A stretch of 64,000 nt of DNA, taken from NCBI GenBank assembly GCA_020161065.1, contig JAIUPH010000018.1:1-64000 (forward strand), written 5' to 3'. Within the stretch, counting starts at the first letter, position 1. Each line of letters opens with the position of its first letter. The notes beneath the pieces are model-generated. The model made no database searches. It had not been told where the DNA came from and saw only the letters and a program-made list of their open reading frames with translations. The stretch comes from Pseudomonadota bacterium. Lineage in GTDB: Bacteria; Pseudomonadota; Gammaproteobacteria; Burkholderiales; Burkholderiaceae_C. The translations under genes were made by a program, and so were the position numbers. This document shows, piece after piece, positions 52,698-60,854 of the stretch.

Positions 52698-53638
52698 CAC
52701 ACCCTCAGCTTGGGGTTGGCGGCGAAGTAGGCCCGGTCGGCCAGCAGGCTCAAGGCCACGTAGGCGGTGGCGGTGACCAGAACCACGCCCTGCACCACCG
52801 CGTAGTCGCGGTTGAAGACGGCGTCGACGATCAGCTTGCCGAAGCCGGGGATGCTGAAGACCTGCTCGGTCAGCACCGCGCCCGACAGCAGCGTGCCCAG
52901 CTCCAGCGCGCCCAGCGTGATCACCGGCGTCAGCGCGTTGCGCAGCGCGTGCTTGAGGATCACGGTGCGCTCGTACAGGCCCTTGCTGCGCGCGGTGGCG
53001 ATGTAGTCGGCCGACAGCACCTGCAGCATGGCGCTGCGGGTGTGGCGCATCAGCACGCCGGCGATGGCATTGCCCAGCACGAACGCCGGCATGATGGTCG
53101 ACGCGAGGCTGGCCTTCAGGTCTTCGAACGGGCTCACGTAGCCCGAGGCCGGCAGCCAGCCCAGCTGCACGGAGAACAGCAGGATCATCAGGATGCCGAG
53201 CCAGAAGTTGGGCGTGCTGATGCCCCACAGCGCCACCGCGTTGGCCAGGCTGTCCCACCAGGTGCCGCGGCCCACCGCGGCGACGATGCCGGCCGGGATG
53301 CCGATGGCCAGCGCGATGACGAAGGCCATGGCCGCCAGCTGCAGCGTGACCGGCAGCTTCTGCCGCACGAGGTCGAGCACCGGCTGCTGGGTGCGCAGCG
53401 ATTCGCCCAGGTCGCCGCGCAGCACGCCGCCCATCCAGTAGGCATAACGCACGGGCAGCGGCTCATCGAGGTGCAGCCGCTCGCGCAGGTGGGCGATCAC
53501 GGCGGGGTCCTGCTCTTCGCCGGCCAGGATGCGCGCCGGGTCGCCGGGCAGCAGTTGCTGCAGCCCGAAGATCAGCATCGAGACGAACAGCAGCGTGGGC
53601 AGCACCTGCGCCAGCCGCCGCAGCAGGAAGTCGAGCAT
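52697..53638 (-). CDS. Peptide/nickel-type ABC transporter permease, DppB-like
   Basis: 313 aa; inner-membrane protein with the typical start RRLAQVLPTLLFVSMLIF and the periplasmic loop GDPARILAGEEQDPAVI. The EAA loop is TARSKGLYERTVILKHALRNAL. Partner of the DppC-like permease; both follow the binding protein. Confidence 0.92.
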   Translation of the reverse strand: MLDFLLRRLAQVLPTLLFVSMLIFGLQQLLPGDPARILAGEEQDPAVIAHLRERLHLDEPLPVRYAYWMGGVLRGDLGESLRTQQPVLDLVRQKLPVTLQLAAMAFVIALAIGIPAGIVAAVGRGTWWDSLANAVALWGISTPNFWLGILMILLFSVQLGWLPASGYVSPFEDLKASLASTIMPAFVLGNAIAGVLMRHTRSAMLQVLSADYIATARSKGLYERTVILKHALRNALTPVITLGALELGTLLSGAVLTEQVFSIPGFGKLIVDAVFNRDYAVVQGVVLVTATAYVALSLLADRAYFAANPKLRV

Positions 53639-53665
53639 CCGAGAGTGCTGGCCGCGCGCCGGCGG

Positions 53666-55171
53666 CTACTGCAGCTTGAGGCCTTGCACGCGCAGCAGGC
53701 CGTCGGGCACGCCGCGCACGCCGCTCAGCCTGGGGCTGTAGGCCCACAGCCAGTTGCGGTGGTAGAGGTAGATCACCGGCCGCTCCTTCAGCACCTGGGC
53801 GGCCACCTGGTCGTAGGCCTTCTTCCGGTCGGCCGGCTCGCGCAGGCTGCGCGCCTGGTTCAGCAGCGCGTCGGTCTCGGCGCTGCAGTAGCCGGCGTAG
53901 TTCAGCGGCTGCTTACAGCCGTGGAAGCTGTAGACGTTGCCGTCGGGGTCGGCGCGGCCGCTCCAGGCCAACACCAGCGCTTCGAAGTCGCCCTTGTCGG
54001 CCAGGTTCAGGCTGGTGGCGAATTCGGTGGCCTGGATCTTCACGTCGAAGCCGGCGTCGCGCGCCATCGCCTGCACCACCAGCGCCAGGCGCTGCGCGTC
54101 GCTGGTGGTCGGCGTCACCAGCGTGAAGCTGGGGTTGGGCACGCCGGCTTCCTTCAGCAGCGCGCGGGCGCGTTCGACGTTGCGCTTGGGCACCGGGAAG
54201 GCCTTGGCGTAGTACGGATTGCTCGGCGCCACCCATTGGTTGCCCACCGTGGCCTCGTTGTCCATCACCACCTGGGCCAGGCCCTGGCGGTCGAGCGAGA
54301 GCTCGAAGGCCTCGCGCACGCGGGCGTCGCGGCCCAGGGGGTTGGCCTTCGCCTTGTCGCTCTTGCCGACGTTGATGGTGATGCCCTGGTAGCCGATCTC
54401 GGTGATGCGCGCGAGCTTGAACTTCTTCTCGGCGACGAGCTTTTCCACGTCGGACGGCGCCACGCGCTCGATGAAGTCGAATTGCCCCGCCTTCAGGTTG
54501 GCCAGCCGCACGGTGGCGTCGACCACCGGCGTGTAGATGATCTTGTCGAAGCCGATCGCGGCCTTGTTCCAATAACCGTCGAAACGCTCGAACACCATGC
54601 GGTCCTGCGCCACGCGCTCGACGAACTTGAAAGGCCCCGAGCACACCGGCCGCACGCCGAACTTGTCGCCCGCGGCCTGCGCCGCCTTGGGGCTGACCAT
54701 CATGCCGGCGCGATCGGCCAGCGCCGCCAGCAGCGGCGAGAACGGCGCGCTGAGGTTCAGCCGCACGGTCAGCGGGTCCACCACGTCGACGCTGGCCAGC
54801 GGCGCCAGCTCGCCGCGGCGGTTGGAGCCGGCCAGGGTCTTGTGGCGTTCGAGGTTGAACTTGACGGCCGCGGCGTCGAGCTTCTCGCCGTCGTGGAACG
54901 TCACGCCGGGGCGCAGCTTCATGGTCAGCGCCTTGGCGTCGGCCGACCAGCTCCAGCTGGTGGCCAGCTGCGGCTGGATGGCCAGCTTCTCGTCGATGTC
55001 GAGCAGCTTGTCGCACAGCGCGGCGAAGACGATGCGGCCGACGAAGCTGCGCGCCAGCGTGGGGTCCAGCACGTCGGGGTCTTCGGCCAGGCCGACGCGC
55101 AGCGTCTGCGCCGGCGCGGCCAGCGCGGTCAACAAGGCGGCGGCCAGCAAGGAACGCAGGACAGGACTCAT
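53666..55171 (-). CDS. Peptide-type ABC transporter substrate-binding protein (SBP_bac_5)
   Basis: 501 aa with a signal peptide (1-21). DppA/OppA-like fold: TLRVGLAEDPDVLDPTLA, then LKPGVTFHDGEKLDAAAVKFNLER-type block (LRPGVTFHDGEKLDA here) and SGPFKFVERVAQDRM. Binds short peptides, glutathione or similar amide-containing ligands for the DppBC-like permeases. ATGA overlap with the preceding DUF1028 gene. Confidence 0.9.
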   Translation of the reverse strand: MSPVLRSLLAAALLTALAAPAQTLRVGLAEDPDVLDPTLARSFVGRIVFAALCDKLLDIDEKLAIQPQLATSWSWSADAKALTMKLRPGVTFHDGEKLDAAAVKFNLERHKTLAGSNRRGELAPLASVDVVDPLTVRLNLSAPFSPLLAALADRAGMMVSPKAAQAAGDKFGVRPVCSGPFKFVERVAQDRMVFERFDGYWNKAAIGFDKIIYTPVVDATVRLANLKAGQFDFIERVAPSDVEKLVAEKKFKLARITEIGYQGITINVGKSDKAKANPLGRDARVREAFELSLDRQGLAQVVMDNEATVGNQWVAPSNPYYAKAFPVPKRNVERARALLKEAGVPNPSFTLVTPTTSDAQRLALVVQAMARDAGFDVKIQATEFATSLNLADKGDFEALVLAWSGRADPDGNVYSFHGCKQPLNYAGYCSAETDALLNQARSLREPADRKKAYDQVAAQVLKERPVIYLYHRNWLWAYSPRLSGVRGVPDGLLRVQGLKLQ

Positions 55172-55927
55172 CGTGTGGGCTCCAGGGGGGCTTGATCGGG
55201 CTCGCGCGGCAGCGCCGCGGTGAACTGCTGGATGCGCGCCTCGATGCGCGCGCGGTCGGTCTCGCCCACCGGGTCGTGGCGGCCGGCCAGGCAGGCGACG
55301 AAGGGCTGGAAGCGCTGCAGGCTCACGCGGTACAGGCGCTGCAGTTCGTGCAGCGGTTGCTCGTGATCGTCGACGCGCAGGTCGAGCTCGGCGCGGTCTT
55401 CGTCGGCCTGCACGCGCAGTGCGGCCGACTGCTGGCCGCGCTTGTCGCCGCCGGCTGCCTGGCCGGCCTGCATCGCGACGATCAAGCGCTCGGCCAGCGG
55501 CAGGCCTTGCGCGGTGGCGGCGGCGAAGGCCTCGGCCGTGGCCTGCAGCACCGCCGCGCCGGCCAGCATGTTGCCGGCCGTGGCGTGGTGCTCGCCCAGC
55601 CGCTGGCCGCACCAGTCCACGCAATCGGCGCCGGTGTGCACCGCCGGCGCGCCTTGCGCGCCGAGCACCAGCAACTGGCGCTGGCGGCGGCCGGCGTCGG
55701 CCGGCGTCGGCGGCGGTGAGCGCGGCCACCACCTCGGCGGCGCTGCGCCCGGCGGCCAGCGCGTCCAGCGCGGCGGGCCCGTACAGCGGGTTCATCAACG
55801 CCTGCGTGGCCACCGCGCCGACGCCGCGCCGCGTGTGGATGCACAAGGCGCCCACCGCGAAGAAGCGGCTGGCGACGATGGCGCCGAAGCGGCCATCGGC
55901 ATCGCGGGCGAGCAGGGACCAGGTCAT
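55168..55927 (-). pseudogene. DUF1028 gene frameshifted by a 10-bp duplication
   Basis: The first part (MTWSLLARDADGRFGAIVASRFFAVG to ALTAADAGRR) and the second part (LLVLGAQGAPAVHTGADCVDWCG to the stop at 55168) are two halves of one DUF1028 protein of about 250 codons, a family of unknown function whose start is MTxSIVARDP. They are separated by a frameshift caused by CCGGCGTCGG occurring twice in tandem (55691-55710). Removing one copy joins the halves exactly. DUF1028 genes commonly sit beside peptide-type ABC importers, as here. Confidence 0.85.
55691..55710. repeat. Perfect 10-bp tandem duplication in the DUF1028 gene
   Basis: CCGGCGTCGG at 55691-55700 and again at 55701-55710. It is the cause of the +1-type shift in the DUF1028 frame and could be reversible by slippage. 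Confidence 0.9.
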
Positions 55928-56006
55928 CGATCGGACGGAAAGGCGCAAGCGAGTCGACGCAAACGCGCAGTGTGCCGCGGCGGCCGGCGCGCGCCAGTGG
56001 GGCCGG

Positions 56007-56039
56007 CCCTGGGTCGCCCCTGGGTCGCCCCTGGGTCGG
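56007..56039. repeat. Three tandem copies of an 11-bp unit
   Basis: CCCTGGGTCGC is present three times (56007-56017, 56018-56028, 56029-56039 with final base G). It lies in the divergent spacer between the DUF1028 and HNH genes. Function not evident; could be regulatory spacing or slippage product. Confidence 0.85.
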
Positions 56040-56076
56040 CCACCCGGTGCGACGGATGCAGTACCCTTGAGGGATC

Positions 56077-56634
56077 ATGGACGTGCTGCAGCTCGACATT
56101 TCGGGTCGGCCCCAGGCGTGGATCGCGCCGAAGGAAGCCGCGGTGCTGTACGCCAGCGACGCGGTGGCCTGGACGCTGGGCCAGGCCTGCCGCGTGCTGC
56201 GCGGCGGCATCCAGCGCGCCACCGGGCTGCAAAGCCGCATCGAGCTGCACCCCATCGTCGCGGTGCGCGGCGCCATCCCCTCGCGCGCCTGGCGCCAGGC
56301 GCCGGCGCTGGCCAACGCCAAGCTGTTCGCGCGCGACCGCCACGTCTGCGCCTACTGCGGCGGCGACTTCGCCTTCGACGAGCTGACGCGCGAGCACATC
56401 GTGCCGGTCTCGCGCGGCGGCCACGATACCTGGATGAACTGCATCACCGCGTGCCGCGCCTGCAACGGCCGCAAGGGCAACCGGCTGCCCGAGGAAGCGC
56501 GCATGAGCCTGCTGTACCTGCCCTACGTGCCCAGCCTGCACGAGGACATGATCCTGCGCGGCCGCCGCATCCTGGCCGACCAGATGGACTTCCTGCTGGC
56601 CAGCGTGCCGCGCAGCAGCCGGCTGCACGGCTGA
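56077..56634 (+). CDS. HNH-family nuclease
   Basis: 185 aa. HNH core in residues 91-133: CAYCGG (Cys91, Cys94), EHIVPVSRGG (His107), WMNCITACRACNGRKG (Asn121, Cys126, Cys129), the four-cysteine zinc type. The N-terminal 85 residues have AAVLYASDAVAWTLG and are conserved in this single-gene type, seen in many proteobacteria outside restriction loci. Likely a metal-dependent DNA-nicking or cutting enzyme; its role is unknown. Confidence 0.88.
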   Translation: MDVLQLDISGRPQAWIAPKEAAVLYASDAVAWTLGQACRVLRGGIQRATGLQSRIELHPIVAVRGAIPSRAWRQAPALANAKLFARDRHVCAYCGGDFAFDELTREHIVPVSRGGHDTWMNCITACRACNGRKGNRLPEEARMSLLYLPYVPSLHEDMILRGRRILADQMDFLLASVPRSSRLHG

Positions 56635-56640
56635 GGGGCG

Positions 56641-57171
56641 TTATTCGCCGCCGTCGGCCAGTTGCACGCGCAGCCGGCCCAGCGATTCGTACAAAGCCTG
56701 CTTGTGTTCGCCGTCGAGCCCGGCAAAGAACGACACCACCCAGCCTTCGTGCTCGCGCGCCATGCGCTCGAAGGCGCGGCGGCCCAGCGGCGTCAGGCGC
56801 ACGCGCACGCTGCGGCGGTCGTCGGGGTCGTCGTCGCGGGCGACCAGGCCTTCCTTGGCCAGCTCGTCGGTCAGCCCGGTGACGTTGCCGCCGCTGACCA
56901 TCAGGTAGCGCGACAGCGCGTTCATGCGCAGCCCGTCGGGGTGGCGGTGCAGTTGCGCCAGGTAGTCGAAGCGCGGCAGCGAGATGCCGAAGCGCTGGCG
57001 CAGGCGGCGGCGGATCAGCGTCTCGATCTGCGTGCTGCAGGCCAGCAGCCGCAGCCACAGCTTCAGCGACTGGTGGTCGGCCTCGCCGACGCGCGCCTCC
57101 AGCCCGATGTTCTGGTCGTCCAGCAGCCGGGCCAGGTCGAATGCCCCCGGCCCCTTGCGCTGGCGGGTCAC
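56641..57171 (-). CDS. MarR-family regulator
   Basis: 176 aa. Winged helix: FGISLPRFDYLAQLHRHPDGLRMNALSRYLMVSGGNVTGLTDELAKEGLV (partly quoted) followed by the wing ARDDDPDDRRSVRVRLTPLGRR. Binds DNA as a dimer and usually responds to a phenolic or acyl ligand. Overlaps the ACBP stop by ATGA, so the two are one transcript; it may sense a fatty acyl or aromatic CoA. Confidence 0.9.
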   Translation of the reverse strand: MTRQRKGPGAFDLARLLDDQNIGLEARVGEADHQSLKLWLRLLACSTQIETLIRRRLRQRFGISLPRFDYLAQLHRHPDGLRMNALSRYLMVSGGNVTGLTDELAKEGLVARDDDPDDRRSVRVRLTPLGRRAFERMAREHEGWVVSFFAGLDGEHKQALYESLGRLRVQLADGGE

Positions 57172-57422
57172 TTCAGCGATTCAACGAGATCGACGTACTC
57201 CTGCATCGCCTCGTCCTGCGACTTGCCTTTCAGCCCGGCCCAGGCGTCGTACTTGGCGCGGCCCACCATGTCGCCGAAGCCGGGGCGCTTGCCGTCGACG
57301 TCGCCTTCGGTGGCCTGCTTGTAGAGCGAGTAGATTTTCAGCAGCGTCATGTTGTCGGGCTTCTCCGGCAGCTTCTTGCTGTCGGCAACGGCCTGGTCGA
57401 AGGTGGCTTTCAGGCTGGCCAT
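57168..57422 (-). CDS. Acyl-CoA-binding protein
   Basis: 84 aa from the ATG at 57422, with AGGAG 9 bp upstream. Canonical ACBP: FDQAVADSKKLPEKPDNMTLLKIYSLYKQATEGDV (partly quoted), KRPGFGDMVGRAKYDAW and LKGKSQDEAMQEYV. It carries long-chain acyl-CoA in the cytoplasm. ACBP is common in eukaryotes and scattered in bacteria. Divergent from the wax-ester synthase-like gene (91 bp between starts), whose substrate it may deliver. Confidence 0.95.
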   Translation of the reverse strand: MASLKATFDQAVADSKKLPEKPDNMTLLKIYSLYKQATEGDVDGKRPGFGDMVGRAKYDAWAGLKGKSQDEAMQEYVDLVESLK

Positions 57423-57513
57423 GGGTCGATCTCCTGGTGCGGACAAGTCTGGCTTGACGCTGCCGATGTTACCCACCATCGTTGCGCGGTTTGTGTTTCA
57501 AGGGAGGAAACCG

Positions 57514-58953
57514 ATGGCCCAGGGAGCTGCCGAGCGCATGTCGCGCGTCGACACCGCGTGGCTGCGCATGGACAACGACGTCAACCTGATGATGATCGTC
57601 GGCGTCTGGATGCTGGCCACGCCGGTGACGGTGGCTGCGGTGCGCGAGCGCGTGGCCGACAAGCTGCTGAAGTACGGGCGCTTTCGCCAGCGCGTGCAGC
57701 AAGACGCGATGGGCGCGAGCTGGGTCGAGGACGAAGACTTCGACATCGCCCGCCACGTGCCGGCCGGCCGCCTGGCGCGGCGCAAGGGCGAAAGCGAACA
57801 GCAGGCGCTGCAACGCCTGTGCGGCCAGCTGGCCGGCACGCCGCTGGACCCGCGGCACCCGCTGTGGCAGTTTCAGGTGATCGAGCACTACCAGGGCGGC
57901 ACCGCGCTGGTGGTGCGCATCCACCACTGCATTGCCGACGGCATCGCGCTGATCGCGGTGATGCAGTCGATCACCGACGGCGGCAGCGATCCGCCGGCGC
58001 GCCGCCGCCGCGCGGCGGAGCCCGATGGCGACGGCGACTGGCTGTCCGACGCCGTGCTCAAGCCGCTGACCGACCTGACGACCAAGGCCATTGGCATGTA
58101 CGGCGACGGGCTGGCCAAGTCGCTGGAGGCGCTGTCGCACCCGCAGCAGCCGCTGCTGGGCTCGCTGGAGATGGCGCGCACGGGCCTGCGCGTGCTGCAG
58201 GACGCCGCCGCGCTGGCGCTGCTGGCCGACGACTCGCCCACGCGGCTGAAAGGCAAGCCCGACGGCCGCAAGCTGGTGGCTTGGTGCGAGCCGCTGCCGC
58301 TGGACCAGGTCAAGGCCATCGGCAAGGGCTTGAACTGCTCGATCAACGACGTGCTGCTGTCGTGCGCGGCCGGCGCCATCGGCAGCTACCTGCGCGACCG
58401 GGGCGACGACCCCGCGGGCAAGGAGATCCGCGCGATGGTGCCCGTCAACCTGCGGCCGCTGGACCAGGCGTGGAAGCTGGGCAACCGCTTCGGCCTGGCG
58501 CCGCTGACGCTGCCGATCGGCATCGCCAACCCGGTGGAGCGCGTCTACGCGGTGCGCCGCCGCATGGCCGAGCTGAAGGGCAGCTACCAGCCGCTGCTGG
58601 CTTTTGCCGTGCTGTCGGTGAGCGGGCTGCTGATCAAGCCGGCGCAGGACGCCGTCCTCGGCCTCTTCTCCAAGAAGACCACCGCGGTGATGACCAACGT
58701 GCCCGGCCCGGCGCAGCCGGCATCGTTCTGCGGCGCCGTGCTGCGCCAGAACATGTTCTGGGTGCCGGCCTCGGGCGACGTGGGCCTGGGCGTGTCGATC
58801 CTGTCGTACGCCGGCGGCGTGCAGTTCGGGCTGATCGCCGACCACCGGCTGTGCCCCGACCCGCAAGCCATCATCGACCGCTTCGGCGCCGAGTTCGATC
58901 AGTTGCTGCTGCTGGCGATGATGTTGCCGTGGGCGGGCGAGGCGTTGGGGTGA
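57514..58953 (+). CDS. WS/DGAT-family acyltransferase
   Basis: 479 aa from the ATG at 57514, after GGGAGGAAA. The condensation-type active site HHCIADG (137-143) fits HHxxxDG, and the C-terminal WS/DGAT_C region includes TNVPGP and IADHRLCPDP. Joins acyl-CoA with a fatty alcohol or diacylglycerol to form wax ester or triacylglycerol, storage lipids. Its closeness to ACBP and a MarR regulator suggests a small storage-lipid or acyl-handling module. Confidence 0.9.
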   Translation: MAQGAAERMSRVDTAWLRMDNDVNLMMIVGVWMLATPVTVAAVRERVADKLLKYGRFRQRVQQDAMGASWVEDEDFDIARHVPAGRLARRKGESEQQALQRLCGQLAGTPLDPRHPLWQFQVIEHYQGGTALVVRIHHCIADGIALIAVMQSITDGGSDPPARRRRAAEPDGDGDWLSDAVLKPLTDLTTKAIGMYGDGLAKSLEALSHPQQPLLGSLEMARTGLRVLQDAAALALLADDSPTRLKGKPDGRKLVAWCEPLPLDQVKAIGKGLNCSINDVLLSCAAGAIGSYLRDRGDDPAGKEIRAMVPVNLRPLDQAWKLGNRFGLAPLTLPIGIANPVERVYAVRRRMAELKGSYQPLLAFAVLSVSGLLIKPAQDAVLGLFSKKTTAVMTNVPGPAQPASFCGAVLRQNMFWVPASGDVGLGVSILSYAGGVQFGLIADHRLCPDPQAIIDRFGAEFDQLLLLAMMLPWAGEALG

Positions 58954-58969
58954 GGCGCGTCGATCGCGC

Positions 58970-59662
58970 ATGATCAAGCTGCTTCTCACCTCGGCCGGCA
59001 TCCGGAACGCCAGCATCCGCCGCGCGCTGGTCGACCTGCTGGGCAAGCCCATCGCCGAATCTCGCGCGCTGTGCATCCCCACGGCAGGATACGGCCACCC
59101 GCAGTGCACGCCGGAGATGGCCTGGAACTTCATCGGCGGACGCGAGCCGCGCTGTCCGATGGTCGAGCTGGGCTGGCAGTCGGTCGGCGTGCTGGAGCTG
59201 ACCGCGCTGCCCAGCATCGCCAAGGAACGCTGGATGCCCTGGGTCCGGCAGGCCGACGTGCTGCTGGTCAACGGCGGCGATGCGCTGTACCTGTGCCACT
59301 GGATGCGCCAGTCCGGCCTGGCGGCGTTGCTGCCGTCGCTCGACCGCACGCTGTGGGTGGGGCTCAGCGCCGGCAGCATGGTGATGACGCCGCGCGTCGG
59401 CGAGGCCTTCGTCGAATCGAAGCCGCCGGCAACCGGCGACGACCGGGCGCTGGGCGTCGTCGACTTCTCCATCTTCCCGCACGTGGATCACCCGGACCTG
59501 CCGGAGAACACGATGGCCGCGGCCGAGCGCTGGGCGGCCGGCATCGGCGGCCCGGCCTATGCGATCGACGACGAAACCGCGATCCAGGTGGTCGACGGTG
59601 CCGTGGAGATCGTGTCGGAAGGGCAATGGCAGCGCTTTGCGCCGGGGCCGCAGCGGCGTTGA
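58970..59662 (+). CDS. S51-type peptidase / type-1 glutamine amidotransferase-like protein
   Basis: 230 aa. Nucleophile elbow GLSAGSM (about 127-133) with preceding VNGGDALYLC; late ESKPPATGDDRALGVVDFSIFPHVDHP gives the catalytic region of PepE/S51 serine peptidases. PepE relatives cleave Asp-X dipeptides. 16 bp after the acyltransferase gene, probably co-transcribed, though the functional link is unclear. Confidence 0.8.
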   Translation: MIKLLLTSAGIRNASIRRALVDLLGKPIAESRALCIPTAGYGHPQCTPEMAWNFIGGREPRCPMVELGWQSVGVLELTALPSIAKERWMPWVRQADVLLVNGGDALYLCHWMRQSGLAALLPSLDRTLWVGLSAGSMVMTPRVGEAFVESKPPATGDDRALGVVDFSIFPHVDHPDLPENTMAAAERWAAGIGGPAYAIDDETAIQVVDGAVEIVSEGQWQRFAPGPQRR

Positions 59663-59717
59663 TGGACCGACGAGGTGCCGGGCCGACGGCATCGAAGCGC
59701 ATCGCCGCGGCCCAGGC

Positions 59718-60767
59718 TCAATCCGGATGCGCGGGATCGAATCGATTCTCCCGCGCCCAATCGTGGAACAGGTCGCGCAGTTCGGGCGGTAGCTGCAGCA
59801 CCCAGTCGATGTCCAGCGGATACGCGTCGGCCAGGAAGTAGCGGCAAGCGCTCAGCAGCACGCGGCCTTGCCGCAAGTCCTTGGGCTTCTTGAGCGCGTT
59901 GCGCCTGGGCTTGCGGGCCAGCCAGAGCTTGTGCAGCGCCATCCAACGGGGGTCGGGCACGTAGAGCGGGCACGCCCGCTGGCGGACCGTCGCGACCACC
60001 GCCGACACCGGGTGCCCCTGCAGCAGCCACTCCTGCTCGACCAGCGACACCATGGGCTCGAAGACCTCGGTCTTCGGCAGCGGCGCCAGGCTGGGCGCCA
60101 TCAGCAGTTCGACCTCATAACCGCTCGAGTTGACGGCCTGATAGGGCTTGCGCTCGTTCAGCCGAAAGCTCGAATCCACGCTTTGCAGCACGGCCATCAG
60201 GGAACTGCGCTCGGCAGGCACCGCCGCGGCGCGCGCCAGCGACACGCCGGAGTCGCGGCACCAGGCAAGGTCGAAGTCTTCGGTTTCCTCCACGCCCACG
60301 GGAAACCGGACGTTGCACAGCAGCGAATACGCGATGAAGGCATTGGTGCCGACGACCATCAGGTCGTTGCGCAGCAGTTCGGCCACGTCGAGCGCGCGCA
60401 GGATCTCGGCCTGGCGGTCGGGGATCGGCGGCAGCCGCAGCGCCCGGTACTGCGCGGCACGGTCGCCGATCGCGGCGTCGGCTCCGGCGGCTTGGTTCTT
60501 GAAATCGGCCTTGCGCTGCGTGAATTCGGCGAACCTGGCTTCGGTTTCCGGGGAGCGCGGGCCCACCGTGGTGCCGGAGTCGGATGAGCGTTGCTTGACG
60601 GCCAGATACTCGCCGCTGGCCTTGGCCTGCCAATACATCGAGACGGGCAGCTTGGCGATTTGCTGGCGCGCGTTCAGCCATTGGTCGTAGGCCGCTTCGA
60701 GGTTGGCCGCGACGCGGCCGGCGTCGGGCGAGAACGGCACGAAGTCGCTGCGGGGATACATCGCCAT
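59718..60767 (-). CDS. GSU2403-like nucleotidyltransferase-fold protein
   Basis: 349 aa from the ATG at 60767 (60761 also possible). The segment VVGTNAFIAYSLLCNVRF followed by VEETEDFDLAW recalls the NTP_transf_8 fold: a Gly-Thr loop with a DxD-like acidic pair. The C-terminus (WMALHKLWLARKPRRNALKKPKDLRQG) is basic. Such proteins occur singly in many genomes and may modify RNA or proteins by nucleotide transfer, including in toxin or defence loci. GC is lower than surroundings. A long inverted repeat lies just upstream. Confidence 0.72.
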   Translation of the reverse strand: MAMYPRSDFVPFSPDAGRVAANLEAAYDQWLNARQQIAKLPVSMYWQAKASGEYLAVKQRSSDSGTTVGPRSPETEARFAEFTQRKADFKNQAAGADAAIGDRAAQYRALRLPPIPDRQAEILRALDVAELLRNDLMVVGTNAFIAYSLLCNVRFPVGVEETEDFDLAWCRDSGVSLARAAAVPAERSSLMAVLQSVDSSFRLNERKPYQAVNSSGYEVELLMAPSLAPLPKTEVFEPMVSLVEQEWLLQGHPVSAVVATVRQRACPLYVPDPRWMALHKLWLARKPRRNALKKPKDLRQGRVLLSACRYFLADAYPLDIDWVLQLPPELRDLFHDWARENRFDPAHPD

Positions 60768-60787
60768 GGGCGCTGGCTCTCGAAGGC

Positions 60788-60829
60788 TTTCCACCATTCT
60801 TGCGCAAATCTGCGTGCGCATGGTGGAAA
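60788..60829. repeat. Inverted repeat upstream of the nucleotidyltransferase-fold gene
   Basis: Outer arms TTTCCACCAT (60788-60797) and ATGGTGGAAA (60820-60829) are perfectly complementary, with inner TGCGCA repeats at 60801-60806 and 60815-60820. It lies 21 bp before the gene's start codon. It could be a regulator binding site, a transcript hairpin or a terminator for the neighbouring LysR gene; no U-tract supports the last. Confidence 0.75.
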
Positions 60830-60854
60830 ACCGTATCGACGTTCGTCGCTTGCC

